A stretch of DNA of 64,000 nt from positions 1,365,772 to 1,429,771 of the forward strand of contig RPFO01000436.1 of NCBI GenBank assembly GCA_009746045.1, read 5' to 3'. The stretch comes from Mesostigma viride (lineage: Eukaryota > Streptophyta > Mesostigmatophyceae > Mesostigmatales > Mesostigmataceae). The position numbers and the translations under genes are program-made. Below, one piece after another: positions 1 through 9,395 of the stretch (the first letter of the stretch is position 1; the number at the start of each line of letters is the position of its first letter). The notes under the pieces are model-generated. The model did not search any database, was not told the origin of the DNA, and worked only from the letters and a program-made list of their open reading frames with translations.

Positions 1-93
1 AGTACTGTACCGGACTTGCATCCGTCACCGTGCGCATGCAATGCAGCCAATTTATTGAGGAAGACATGGCGGCGCATGCTTTATCAGTTTTTC

Positions 94-570
94 AAGCTCC
101 GAGTGGGGGACGTGGCACTGCGTGGCGACCGTCGCCTGGGGCAGCGGGGACTGGGCGCGCTTCTTCTGCGGGATCCCAAGACAGCCAAGGGGGGTGCACA
201 GGCGGTGGTGGTGCAGGATCCCCTCTCGCTGTACGTGCTCGAGCGCCTGTGCGCTGGGCGGGAGCCCGAGGAGCCCTTGTTTGGGAGCCTCAACTACAGC
301 CAGTTCTCTCGTCGGTGGCACGCGGCGTGGGATGTTCTGGGCCTGCGGGGGATGTTTCCGCCCTACTCCATGCGACATGGTGGGGCAACGTACGACTACC
401 TGCAGGGCGTTTCACTCCCAGACATCCAGAAGCGCGGGCGTTGGCGCCAGTTCAAGTCGGTGGACCACTACGTGGGCCTGCACCGTGCTCTAGCGGTGCA
501 AGTGCCGCGGTGGGTGTGGTTGCTGGCTGAGGAGTTCCCCCCCGCTCAGTGGAGTTCACACTGGCCATAG
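94..570 (+). pseudogene. tyrosine recombinase, C-terminal part, of E0
   Basis: This is the C-terminal part of the DIRS YR. It starts inside the first catalytic block (FKLRVGDV, after the lost R-x-x-E) and runs to a TAG at 568-570. Visible catalytic features are the Lys of DPKTAKG, the Arg of YSMRHGGAT, the GRW block and the nucleophile Tyr in VDHYVG. The upstream fusion to A-repeat sequence stays open in this frame, but the protein lacks box I and all of RT/RNase H, so it should be inactive. It is about 97% identical by eye to the YR of E1 at 11104-11580. Confidence 0.8.
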
Positions 571-659
571 CAAGTGTGGGGATGCGCCTGCCCCGGTCTA
601 GGCCGGGGGGCGCAGTATAAAACGATGCAGCTCCGTTGGAGGAGTCGGCAGGGCGCACT

Positions 660-848
660 CCAGCGGACACGCTGGGGCCCTGCTGGTTTTGGGCGTCACG
701 CCATCATCCTGATTTCCGGTTTGGCTCAACTTTGACTGTATCCTGCCTTGGACAGAGCCGGCGGGGCGCACTCTAGTGGATACACTAGGGCTCTGCGGGT
801 ACCTGCGTTGACAGGTGCAGGGGAGGCGCACTCTAGCAGCCACGCTAG
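660..848 (+). ncRNA. three covarying hairpins in E0 3' region
   Basis: Three copies of a short hairpin lie at 660-675 (CCAGCG-GACA-CGCTGG), 773-788 (CTAGTG-GATA-CACTAG) and 833-848 (CTAGCA..CGCTAG, with one mismatch). Each follows GCGCACT and precedes GGGCY. Stem changes are compensatory between copies and between elements (see E1 and E2). This suggests a selected RNA structure in the 3' UTR rather than random repeats. Function is unknown. Confidence 0.5.
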
Positions 849-905
849 GGCTTCCCCCTCTACAACCATTCCAGATGCGGCCGGGGACGGCCAGGTTGGA
901 GATGC

Positions 906-1059
906 GGGTGTTATATGGTGGCAGCCGCCTGGGACTTGCGCACAATTTGCCAGTCTCTCGGTCTACCAAGGCCTGCAAGCGGCTTAAGCATATAATTTTG
1001 CAATAAACAAGTTCTGGTGCCTTCTCAAACAAAGTGAACCTGAAAGCATGCACAGAGGA
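906..1059 (+). repeat. E0 split repeat B1
   Basis: 154-bp repeat, repeated as B2 at 1584-1737. It ends in ...CACAGAGGA and includes an AATAAA (in GCAATAAACAAG), which probably serves as the poly(A) signal. Confidence 0.85.
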
Positions 1060-1534
1060 TGGTTGATCTTACGATCTGGATTCCCTGATTTGCGACTAAG
1101 GGGAGCGGAGTGCGAGTCGGTGCCGCTGCCTCATGGCTGATCTGCGAGAAATGCTCATGGAAAGGGCGAAAGTCCCTGCAAATGACCTCTGGACTGCTTC
1201 CAAGTACTTGGATGTAGTTCAAAGTACTTCATTGGTACTACAGGGTAGTACAATCTACTTCAAACTAGTTCAAACTAGCTCAGGCTAGTAAAGATTCGTT
1301 CAGGTGTAGCACAACCTGCCTAGGAGGTGGTATGACCACCTGGGTTGAAGTAGACAGTGACTAAACGTAGTACAATGTCGAAAGAATCAGTACAAATGGG
1401 TTCTTTGTAGTACAACTGTTCAGTGGCACCTGGGCGCCGCGCCAGTACTGTACCGGACTTGCATCCGTCACCGTGCGCATGCAATGCAGCCAATTTATTG
1501 AGGAAGACATGGCGGCGCATGCTTTATCAGTTTT
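1060..1534 (+). repeat. E0 split repeat A2
   Basis: Starts TGGTTGATCTTACGATCTGG and ends ...TTATCAGTTTT. It is the second copy of the element's 5' terminal A repeat (end of A1 at 1-90). The middle is rich in GTTCAAACTAG/GTAGTACAA-type short repeats. Confidence 0.85.
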
Positions 1535-1583
1535 CCCCACCCACCCACCCTCTTTTGTTTGTTTGTTTGTTTGTTGTCTCTGG

Positions 1584-1737
1584 GGGTGTTATATGGTGGC
1601 AGCCGCCTGGGACTTGCGCACAATTTGCCAGTCTCTCGGTCTACCAAGGCCTGCAAGCGGCTTAAGCATATAATTTTGCAATAAACAAGTTCTGGTGCCT
1701 TCTCAAACAAAGTGAACCTAAAAGCATGCACAGAGGA
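1584..1737 (+). repeat. E0 split repeat B2 (right terminus)
   Basis: Second copy of B1. It is separated from A2 by a 49-bp CCCACC/TTTG-rich linker (1535-1583). The element ends at ...ACAGAGGA and E1 coding sequence resumes at 1738. Confidence 0.85.
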
Positions 1738-2095
1738 CCAGCAGAAGGAGGGGACGGGACTTGGGTGGGCATCCAAGGAGAGGATGGAGCTGGCCCAGAA
1801 CCTGTGCCACGTCTGGGATACGCTTAACAAGGAGCTCATTCCCAACGTGTGCAGCGAGCTGGCGGGCGTGGAGTACCTGGCGCTCTGCGTGGAGGCTCTC
1901 CTGCTGGTGGAGACCAGCGGGTCTTGGAACGCGTCCGGGTACATGCTGCCCTACCGGCCGGCAGGGGGTGTCCGCACGCGGGCGGCCCGACGAGCGCTGC
2001 GGGCACACAAGAAGGAGCGCGATGCGTTGGCGTCGGCGCGAGGAAAGGAGGACAAGGCGGAGGGAGGAGTGGCGGGCTCTTCCCAGAAGAAGTGA
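1738..2095 (+). pseudogene. ORF1 (gag-like) C-terminal fragment of E1
   Basis: Conserved C-terminal block of the DIRS gag-like protein, cut at its 5' side by E0. The pattern LNKELIPNVCSELAGVEYLA followed by EALLLVETSGSWN aligns with E2 ORF1 residues ~415-470 and with E3 ORF1 (LFKELGPAAGELAGVEYLM). It has a Lys/Ala/Glu-rich tail and a TGA at 2093-2095. Pol lies in the -1 frame and overlaps this end. Molecular function of the block is unknown; oligomerisation or RNA binding would be usual for a gag. Confidence 0.7.
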
Positions 2096-3060
2096 GAGGG
2101 CGAGGTGTATTCCCCCTCCCAGAGGTGGCCATCAAGCCCCTCGACCGCGCGCGCCTACGGTCCCGACGTAGGTATCAGCGGGCCATGCGGCGGCGGGCCC
2201 TGCTCCTGCGCAGCGCGCGAATCGTGGATGGCCTCAACTGGTTGTGGAGGGGAGCACAGGAACCGCCTGAAACGGGTCCTGTTGGTGGCATGCGGATGGC
2301 TTTGCCCGCACCTGTTGCCCAGGAGCCCGCGGGTTGCGGTACCAGCGGGGTGTCCTTAGTGACTCCCTGCACTGCGGCCCAGCAGGCGGCCCTACAAGGG
2401 CTGGAGATTGCCGCCCAGGTCCATGAGCGCCGGCTGAGAGCCGTAGCGGCAGAGGACCTGGTGCATGACGTTGAGTCTGGGCCCTATGGGCCCGACGGGC
2501 AATATGAAATAATTGCCCCGGAGAGACTTGCGCTGCCCGCGGGCGGAGTGGCGGGCAGCGTGCCGCTGATGGACTGCCTCCCCCCCCAGTGGAGGGAGGT
2601 ATATGGCAATATAAAAAATATTTTGAGGGAAGAGGTAGCGCAGCCAGGGCGTCCACGGCGAGTAACGCATGGCTGTGCGAGCGACACGGAGTACGCGCGC
2701 CTGAGCGTGCGGCTGGCGGAGACCGGGATGACAGAGTACAGCGAGGAGGAACCACCGGTCACCAACGGCCTGTTCGGCGTGCCCAAGCGCGATCCAGGGG
2801 TGGTTGACCCGTCAGCCCAGCGCCAGCGACTCATCTGCAACATGGTGCAGAGCAACGACAAGTTCCTCACCCCTGGCAGCTGTTACCTGCCAGATGTGGG
2901 GGCGGTGGCCGAGATGGCAGGGGGCGCGCCCAGCTACTCGAGCAAAACGGACCTGGAGACGTACTACTACCGCTTCTCCGTGCCAACGGAGTGGCGGAAG
3001 TGGTTCGCGCTGCCCCCAGTCTGGTCGGACGAGGTCGGTCAACCAGGGGAGCGCCGCCGT
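2096..3060 (+). pseudogene. pol 5' part (N-terminal region and RT fingers/palm motif A) of E1
   Basis: Open in the -1 frame relative to ORF1, from within ORF1 (frame open from about 1849). Residues read VRGRGVFPLPEV just after the ORF1 stop, then an Arg-rich stretch and GLNWLW. RT begins with NGLFGVPKRDPGVV and RLICNM. Motif A is SSKTDLETYYYRF (catalytic Asp), followed by PPVWSDEVG. E2 is inserted after codon CGT 3058-3060, and the frame resumes at GAG-CTC (9394-9399) as ELYPRFRVLVMGWSHS, so the original sequence was uninterrupted. Confidence 0.8.
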
Positions 3061-3577
3061 GATTGATCTTACGATCGGGATTCCCTGATTTTGCCTGGGG
3101 GAGCGGAGGGATGGAGGTGCGCCGCTACCTTGGAGGCGCTACACCGTTGCCCAGTGGTGCAAGTCGACATGCGGGAGCCAAACGGGGTGGCCACGCCCTC
3201 TCTGGAGGGTCTGACAGCCTTGGATGGGCCTCAGATGTAGTTCGAACTAGTTCAAAGTTAGTACAGGTAGTACAAACTAGTTCAAACGAGTTCAAACGAG
3301 TTCAATCTACTTCAACTAGTATCCAGGGACCCTCAAGATATGCCAGGTGGTTGCTGAACGGTTCTGGCATGACAGAACATGTGTGACATCATAAAAATGT
3401 AGTACAATGTTGAAAAAAGTAGTATCAGGGTCCTAGATCTAGTACAGTAGTATTCTGAGGTCATTCTTACATGGAGCGCCGCGCCAGCGGGGCGCCGCAC
3501 TTGCGTGTGTCACGGATGCAACGTTGATGCGATGTATTTCAAGGTGGTGATGGCTGCCAAGCCAGCTTATCAGTTTT
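3061..3577 (+). repeat. E2 terminal repeat A1
   Basis: Identical by eye to A2 (8697-9214). Starts GATTGATCTTACGATCGGGA, contains tandem GTTCAAACGA/GTAGTACAA motifs, and ends GCTTATCAGTTTT. Probably contains the promoter and the left recombination site. Confidence 0.9.
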
Positions 3578-3819
3578 CAACACAACTAGAGCAATACTTC
3601 ACCGTTTTTGACAAAGTTGGTGTCAAACTAATCGTGAGACAATAGCCGACAACATTTTGACGGTTTTCGCACCAAGTTTTGACGGGTTTGCGCAACGGGA
3701 GTAAAAGTCCGCAAGGTAGAACTGAGTGACAAATTTTCAGTCCGAAATTTTTCTCAGTCTCCAAGATTGCGGAATATTGAGCCTAGTTGTGAGAAATTTC
3801 TTCATCTTTGAATTCTATA

Positions 3820-4530
3820 ATGGCTAGTGATCACGAAGACACCACCCTTGAGGCAGTAGACCGAGATTTCTTATTAAATGTGAAAAAATCGTATTTTCAG
3901 GGGGGCAAGGAGCTGTTAACGACTTTGAAGTTCTTGACTGAGTATCTCGGTCCAAACTGGGCCCAAAGGCTTACTACTATGTCTGAGGGTCGTTTGACAT
4001 CCTTGGGACAGTTTCTCAAGACTGCAGGGCTCCAGATTAGTGAGGGGTCAAGTGATTCCGACATGGGTTCCATGTTGTGCAAGGCCATTACTCTAGAGAT
4101 GAAGAAGCCCCCAGTGGCCACTGGGGGCAAGGGGAAGACTGGTCCAGCCAGGGGCGAAAGGACCCGAAAGGATCCTCCCAGCAACGGCACCGACGAGGAA
4201 GAGGAGGACGCGACGAGCTCTGAGGATTTTTTGGACGCGCGCGAGCAGCTGGCCCCTGCTGCTGCTCGCGCCAAGGGAAAGAAGTCTCAGGGCAGGAACC
4301 GAAAGCTGGCAGAGAATGCTGCCCTTCTGGCGGGCGTCCGCGAGCTCATCGGAGCGGAGTTGCAAGCCCTGGCGCGGGGGAAGAGGAGGGACGCGAGGAA
4401 AGGGAAGAGCCAGCGCGAGGACAAGGGGGGCAAGGGCCATCCGAAGAGCAAGCGCCAGGAGAAGAGACGCGCGCGGCGCGGGAGCAGCCCAGGCTCGACA
4501 GACACCAGCAGTGGGAGCGACGAGAGTCGC

Positions 4531-4584
<54 letters not shown>

Positions 4585-5325
4585 TCCGACAGCGAGAGCA
4601 GAGGCCGTGGCAGGGGCAGGGGTGGCGCTCGGTCGCGCCGCGACAAGTCCCGGGAGCGACGTGGGCATGGCAGGGGCCGTTCTGCGGAGCCCAAGGGGCG
4701 TCGGGATCGCTCCCGCGAGCGTCGCAAGGAGCGGCAGCGGTCCAGCAGCCGGAGCACGAGTCGGGACTCCTCCCAGCGGAGCTCGCGTCGATCGCGGGAG
4801 CGTGTGAGGGAGAGAGACCTGCGCCGAACCACCAAGGGGGTGCGTCTCCCCCGGCGAGCTTTCAAAGTGGCCTGGCGCCTGTTGGTCAAGGACCGCGACG
4901 ACAGGGTGCTGCCGCTGCAGGTGCTGGATGCGCGCCAGGTCGCGCACGGGAGCCTGCAGGCCCGCTTGGCCCTTCGCAAGGAGCAGGAGGGCGTTGGGGC
5001 TGCACCGGGAGCCCCCCGCGGGTGGAAGAACAGCACGCACCATCTGGTGTGCAACAACCTGACCTACATTCTGGATGTGGCCATCCAAGAGCTGGGGGAG
5101 GATGTGGTGACGGAGCTGGCCTGCTTCGAGTACCTGGCGCGTGTGGTCGAGGCGTTCCTCATGGTGGAGAAGACCAGCGGCTGGAACAACGGGGCGATGC
5201 ACCTGCTGCCACTGGTGGAGGGCAGTACTATTGGAAGCGCAGCAGCCCGGGCAGCGCGGAAGGCGGCTCGCCAGGAGGCGGAGCTGGCATCGGCGGCGGC
5301 GGCGGCGGCCAAAAAGGACAAGTGA
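3820..5325 (+). CDS. ORF1, gag-like protein with SR-rich domain (E2)
   Basis: 501-residue ORF with an ATG at 3820; an in-frame TTG at 3808 is a less likely start. N-terminal ~90 residues (FLLNVKKSYFQGGKELLTTL) are probably helical. Next comes an acidic TDEEEEDATSSED stretch, a basic segment, and a 15-Ser run encoded by (AGC)n at about 4532-4577. Then ~90 residues of RS/RE/RD dipeptides resemble SR splicing-factor domains. The C-terminal ~150 residues (from GVRLPRRAFKVAWRLL) are conserved in E1 and E3. No CCHC knuckle is visible. It is expected to package the RNA; the SR-like tract suggests nuclear or RNA-processing interactions, which is inference. A 433-aa minus-strand ORF here is only the Ala-rich shadow of the Ser/Arg codons. 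Confidence 0.85.
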
Positions 5326-7487
5326 GGGGCAGGGGTGTGCTCCCGCTGCCAGTGAAGATGGTCCCCCGCTCGACCGCAGCCGCCTGCGATCCAACCGCAG
5401 GCTGCAGCGCGCTCTGCGTGCCAGAGCAAGGCTGCGGTGTCAAGAGCGGGCCACAAGGGGCCTGAACTGGCTGTGGGGCAGGACCCGGGAACGGTCCGGT
5501 GGACCGGCGGTGCAGCAGCAGGCTATTACTGCGAGCCCCTGCACCGTCGCCCAAAGGGCCGCCCTACAAGGGATGGAGGATGCTGCCCGCGTCTACAACC
5601 GCCGGCTTACCGCCGTAGCGGAGGCGACAGACACGGGGGACGCAGAGCCCGCGCCATACGGGCCGGGCGGTCAATACGAAATTATTGACCCGGAGAGGCT
5701 GGCACTGCCAAAAGGAGGAGCTGCAGGTAGTGTCAAGCTGCTGGACTGCCTGCCGGAGGCATGGCAGAGGACGTATGAGGACATAAACAACATTCTACAA
5801 AGATGCGACGCGGAGGCGGGGGCGTGGATGCGGCGGGGCCGGGTGTCTCATGGTTGTGCAAGCGATGCGGCGTACGCACGACTGAGCATCAGGCTGGCGG
5901 AGACGCGGATGATCGAGTACAGTGAGGAGGCGCCCCTGTGGTGAACGGCTGTTTTGCCGTCCCCAAGAAAGACCCCGGGGTTGTGGAGCCCAGCGAACGA
6001 CGGCAGCGGTTTATAGGGAATATGGTGCCGTGCAACCGGCGCTTCCTCAAGCCGCCTACCTGTTACCTGCCTAACTTGGGCGAGGTCGCTGAGCTGAGTG
6101 TGGGGGCGCCATGCTATTCGGGCAAGACAGACCTTGACACCTACTATTACCGGTTCGAGGTACCTGAGAGCTGGCGCCCCTATTTCTCGCTGCCCCCCGT
6201 GTGGTCCGATGAGGTCGGCCAGCTGGGACGACGGCGAAAGTTGTACCCCAGGTTCCGGGTCCTTGTCATGGGCTGGAGCCACTCGGTGGTCCTTGCACAG
6301 GTTGCCCACCTGCACTGTCTCTACGGGGCGGGGTGCTCGATGCCAAGAGAGGGCTGTCATATCCCATGCACTTGATGGGGGTGCGCACAGTGCGCGGGGA
6401 TGGCATGGACCGGCTGGAGTTGGTGGAGAGCGCAGCCAGTGCAGCGTGGCGGCTGCTGCCGGAGGATCCCCCACATCCCGCTCAGCTGGTCATGATCGAT
6501 GATCTGGGGGTCACCCATGGGCGGAGCGCGGAGGAGACCAACGCCGTGCTCACCAAGGCGTGCGAGGAGAGCTACGGTCCCAAGGGGTTGGTGGTCAACG
6601 AGAAGAAGGTGGAGAGAGCTGAGGAGGGGCGCCCGGTGGAAATCTTGGGGATTGAGTTCTGCCAGGACGGGTCCATGCGGCCGAGCGCGGCCCGGATGGC
6701 GGCCTTGGTGCGCGACACGCAGGCAATGCTGGGGCGTGGACGGGCCACTTACCACCAACTGGCCTCGTTGCTGGGACGGTGGGTGTGGGTCCACTTGCTG
6801 CGTCGGGGTCTACTGTCCATCTGGTTTCACGCCTACCGCTTGCTGCAGCAAGTCCTGGTGCACAAGCGGGGCTGGAGCTATCGGCTGTGGGGTAGTGTAA
6901 GGGAAGAGCTCCAGGCTGCAATGGACTTGGCCCCGCTGGTGCATGCGCAGCGCGACCAGCCCCTGAGCTGCACCGTGGTGGCCACTGATGCGTCAACCCA
7001 CGGTTCTGGGGTGGTGTACAGCCGGTGGGAGGCGCCTGCGGTGCGTGGCCTGTCCAACTGTCGGGAGCGGAAGGGCTGGAAGACGCTCTGTGTGGACTCT
7101 GAGACGGCCAGCGTGGAGCGCACAGGGGAGATTGAGCACCGAGCCATGGCAGCGGCGCAGTGGAGGACCGCTCTTGCCCACCGGTGGCTCGATCCCTCGG
7201 CCCACATCAACGAGAAGGAGATTCGTGCGGCTGTGCAAGGGATCGAGTGGGGCCTGCGCTCACAGGTTCACTGGCAGCAACGTCACGTGCGGCTGGTGGA
7301 CAATTCGGCAGTTGTCGGTGCGCTCGTCAAAGGGCGTTCGTCGTCCTACCGGCTGAACGCCTGGTGCCGCCGGGCGATCGCGCTAGGGCTGGCCAGCAAC
7401 ACCCGCTACCACTGGGTGTATGTGAGGTCGGAGCGCAACCCGGCCGACGCGCCCAGTCGTGGTCGATGGGTGCGCAACCTCACTGCG

Positions 7488-7517
7488 GATGGCGACGTGG
7501 AGAGCAATCCGGGGCCA
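7488..7517 (+). other. 2A-like ribosome-skipping motif (E2)
   Basis: Encodes DGDVESNPGP, preceded by RNLTA. It matches the D-x-E-x-N-P-G-P consensus of 2A peptides, where the ribosome fails to join the final Gly and Pro and then continues. It lies immediately after the last RNase H Asp block and before the YR, so skipping would release RT-RNase H and a YR starting with Pro. Activity is inferred from the motif only. Confidence 0.8.
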
Positions 7518-8445
7518 CATGGGCGGCAGGAATTGCTGGAGGCCACTGTGCAGCCCAGCACGCTAGCTGCATATCACCGAGCGCTGAGGGCGTACGTGGA
7601 GTATGGTCAACCCCTCGCTCCCGTGGCCAAGACGGAGGCGGAAGGCGTCTTTTGTGAGTGGCTGGTCAGCGTGTATGAGGAAGGGGGAAGCCGGACCATG
7701 GTTGTGCGCGCATTATGCGGGCTGCAGCTGTACTTCCCCAACGAGATTAAGGGGTGGTACGAGGCGCGTCGCTTGCTGGCCGGCTGGGCGCGACGAGTTC
7801 CCGTGCAGAGCCCTCACCCCGTCCCGTGGCAGCTACTGTACCTCGTGGCAAACATTCTTCGTGCACAAGGCTCGATATTAGCTGCCTGCTGCTGCATCAT
7901 TGTTTTTCAGCAATACTTGCGCATCGGAGAAGCGTTCAAGCTTCGCGTGGGGGACGTGGCTCTGCGCGGGGACTTCCGCCTGGGGCCCAGTAACCAGGGT
8001 GCGCTGCTGCTACGCGACCCCAAGACAGCCAAGGGCCAGGCCCAGGCAGTGGTGGTTGTTGAGCCCCTTTCACTCACGTTGCTTGGCGCCCTGTGTGCTG
8101 GGCGGGCGCACGAGGAGCTGCTCTTTGGCGCACTCAGCTACAGCCGTTTCTTGCGGCGGTGGCACGCCGCCTGGGACCTCCTTGGCTTGCGGGGGATGTT
8201 TTCACCCTACAGCATGCGCCACGGGGGGGCCACCCATGACTACCTGCGCGGGGTACCAATCGCGGACATCCAAAAGCGTGGCCGGTGGCGCCAGTTTTCG
8301 TCCGTGGACCATTACGTGGGGCTCCACCGCGCCCTGCAGGTGCGGGTGCCCCAGGTGGTGTGGGACCTCGCGGGCAGACTGCCCCCCGTGACTGGCGTCG
8401 TCACTTTGGGCCGTAGATTTCGGCCATACTTCGGTGAGGCGCACT

Positions 8446-8461
8446 CTAGCGGACACGCTAG
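8446..8461 (+). ncRNA. covarying hairpin in E2
   Basis: CTAGCG-GACA-CGCTAG, preceded by GCGCACT and followed by GGGCT. It is the counterpart of the E0/E1 hairpins with a C-G pair where they have U-A. Here it overlaps the last codons of the YR frame. Confidence 0.5.
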
Positions 8462-8550
8462 GGCTTCACCAGCTGGAGGGTAAGGATGTGCCCTCCCATG
8501 GCTCCTGACGCGGTTTCCAGATGTACGGCCTGCGGCCAGGTTGGAGATGC

Positions 8551-8696
8551 GGGTCAAGTGGAAGCGGCGGCCAGGGACTGCCAAAAAATATTTTATGTCT
8601 CTCTGTCTACTAAGTCCGGTCGGCTTCAACATATAGTGTAATAAACAAGTTCTGGTGCCCTTCAACCAGAAGTGGACCTAGGCAATGCACAGTGGA
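8551..8696 (+). repeat. E2 split repeat B1
   Basis: 146 bp, starting GGGTCAAGTGGAAGCGG and ending GCACAGTGGA. Contains AATAAA (GTAATAAACAAG). Repeated as B2 with about one difference. Confidence 0.9.
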
Positions 8697-9214
8697 TGAT
8701 TGATCTTACGATCGGGATTCCCTGATTTTGCCTGGGGGAGCGGAGGGATGGAGGTGCGCCGCTACCTTGGAGGCGCTACACCGTTGCCCAGTGGTGCAAG
8801 TCGACATGCGGGAGCCAAACGGGGTGGCCACGCCCTCTCTGGAGGGTCTGACAGCCTTGGATGGGCCTCAGATGTAGTTCGAACTAGTTCAAAGTTAGTA
8901 CAGGTAGTACAAACTAGTTCAAACGAGTTCAAACGAGTTCAATCTACTTCAACTAGTATCCAGGGACCCTCAAGATATGCCAGGTGGTTGCTGAACGGTT
9001 CTGGCATGACAGAACATGTGTGACATCATAAAAATGTAGTACAATGTTGAAAAAAGTAGTATCAGGGTCCTAGATCTAGTACAGTAGTATTCTGAGGTCA
9101 TTCTTACATGGAGCGCCGCGCCAGCGGGGCGCCGCACTTGCGTGTGTCACGGATGCAACGTTGATGCGATGTATTTCAAGGTGGTGATGGCTGCCAAGCC
9201 AGCTTATCAGTTTT
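8697..9214 (+). repeat. E2 split repeat A2
   Basis: Second copy of A1, directly joined to B1. The B1/A2 join presumably records the junction of a circular intermediate (inference from the PAT-like model). Confidence 0.9.
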
Positions 9215-9249
9215 CCCCACCCACCCACCCTTTTCTGTTTTGTCTTGGG

Positions 9250-9395
9250 GGGTCAAGTGGAAGCGGCGGCCAGGGACTGCCAAAAAATATTTTATGTCTC
9301 TCAGTCTACTAAGTCCGGTCGGCTTCAACATATAGTGTAATAAACAAGTTCTGGTGCCCTTCAACCAGAAGTGGACCTAGGCAATGCACAGTGGA
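9250..9395 (+). repeat. E2 split repeat B2 (right terminus)
   Basis: Second copy of B1 after a CCCACC-rich 35-bp linker. Ends GCACAGTGGA; the last GA is also the first two bases of the E1 codon GAG that resumes at 9394. Confidence 0.9.

Larger units (their letters stand above)
1..1737 (+). mobile_element. E0: internally deleted DIRS-order (PAT-like) retrotransposon, left end outside window
   Basis: Bases 1-90 match the end of the element's own A repeat (compare 1442-1530). They are joined directly to the recombinase coding sequence near base 93, so ORF1, RT, RNase H and half of the YR are missing. The 3' region and a B1-A2-B2 repeat block follow. Sequence is nearly identical to E1, so both belong to one subfamily. 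The right end abuts E1 ORF1 at 1738. There is no target duplication beyond a possible GA, as expected for tyrosine-recombinase integration. Confidence 0.8.
5326..8483 (+). pseudogene. pol of E2: RT - RNase H - 2A motif - tyrosine recombinase
   Basis: Polyprotein in the -1 frame after ORF1. RT has NGCFAVPKKDPGVV, motif A GKTDLDTYYYRFEVP, motif C VMIDDLGVTHG (catalytic Asp pair) and ILGIEFCQDG. RNase H (~6970-7460) has the acidic set TDASTHGSG, INEKEIRAAV, VDNSAVV and NPADAPSRG. The 2A motif is at 7488-7517. The YR (7518-8483) has box I QQYLRIGEAFKLRV, DPKTAKG, YSMRHGGATHDYL, GRW and the Tyr of VDHYVG; Tyr replaces the usual His of H-x-x-R. Three apparent single-base deletions (~5364, ~5935, ~6325) break the frame; E1 shows the intact reading at each. 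From 6333 to 8483 the frame is open for 716 codons. No methyltransferase domain. Confidence 0.85.
3061..9395 (+). mobile_element. E2: full-length DIRS-order (PAT-like) retrotransposon
   Basis: Complete layout A1 (3061-3577), ORF1 (3820-5325), pol with RT, RNase H, 2A motif and YR (to 8483), B1 (8551-8696), A2 (8697-9214), linker, B2 (9250-9395). This A1-ORFs-B1-A2-B2 arrangement is the split-direct-repeat structure of PAT/Kangaroo elements, thought to let a circular DNA intermediate be rebuilt. It sits in the RT of E1 with only GA shared at both borders. A different subfamily from E0/E1. Pol carries three apparent 1-nt deletions. Confidence 0.9.

Noticed and set aside
3063-3386. 107-aa ORF repeated at 8700-9023
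   Set aside because: Lies in the A repeats of E2 (two identical copies of non-coding terminal sequence).
4093-5394. 433-aa minus-strand ORF
   Set aside because: Ala/Leu-rich antisense shadow of the Ser/Arg codons in E2 ORF1; no start context or conserved block.
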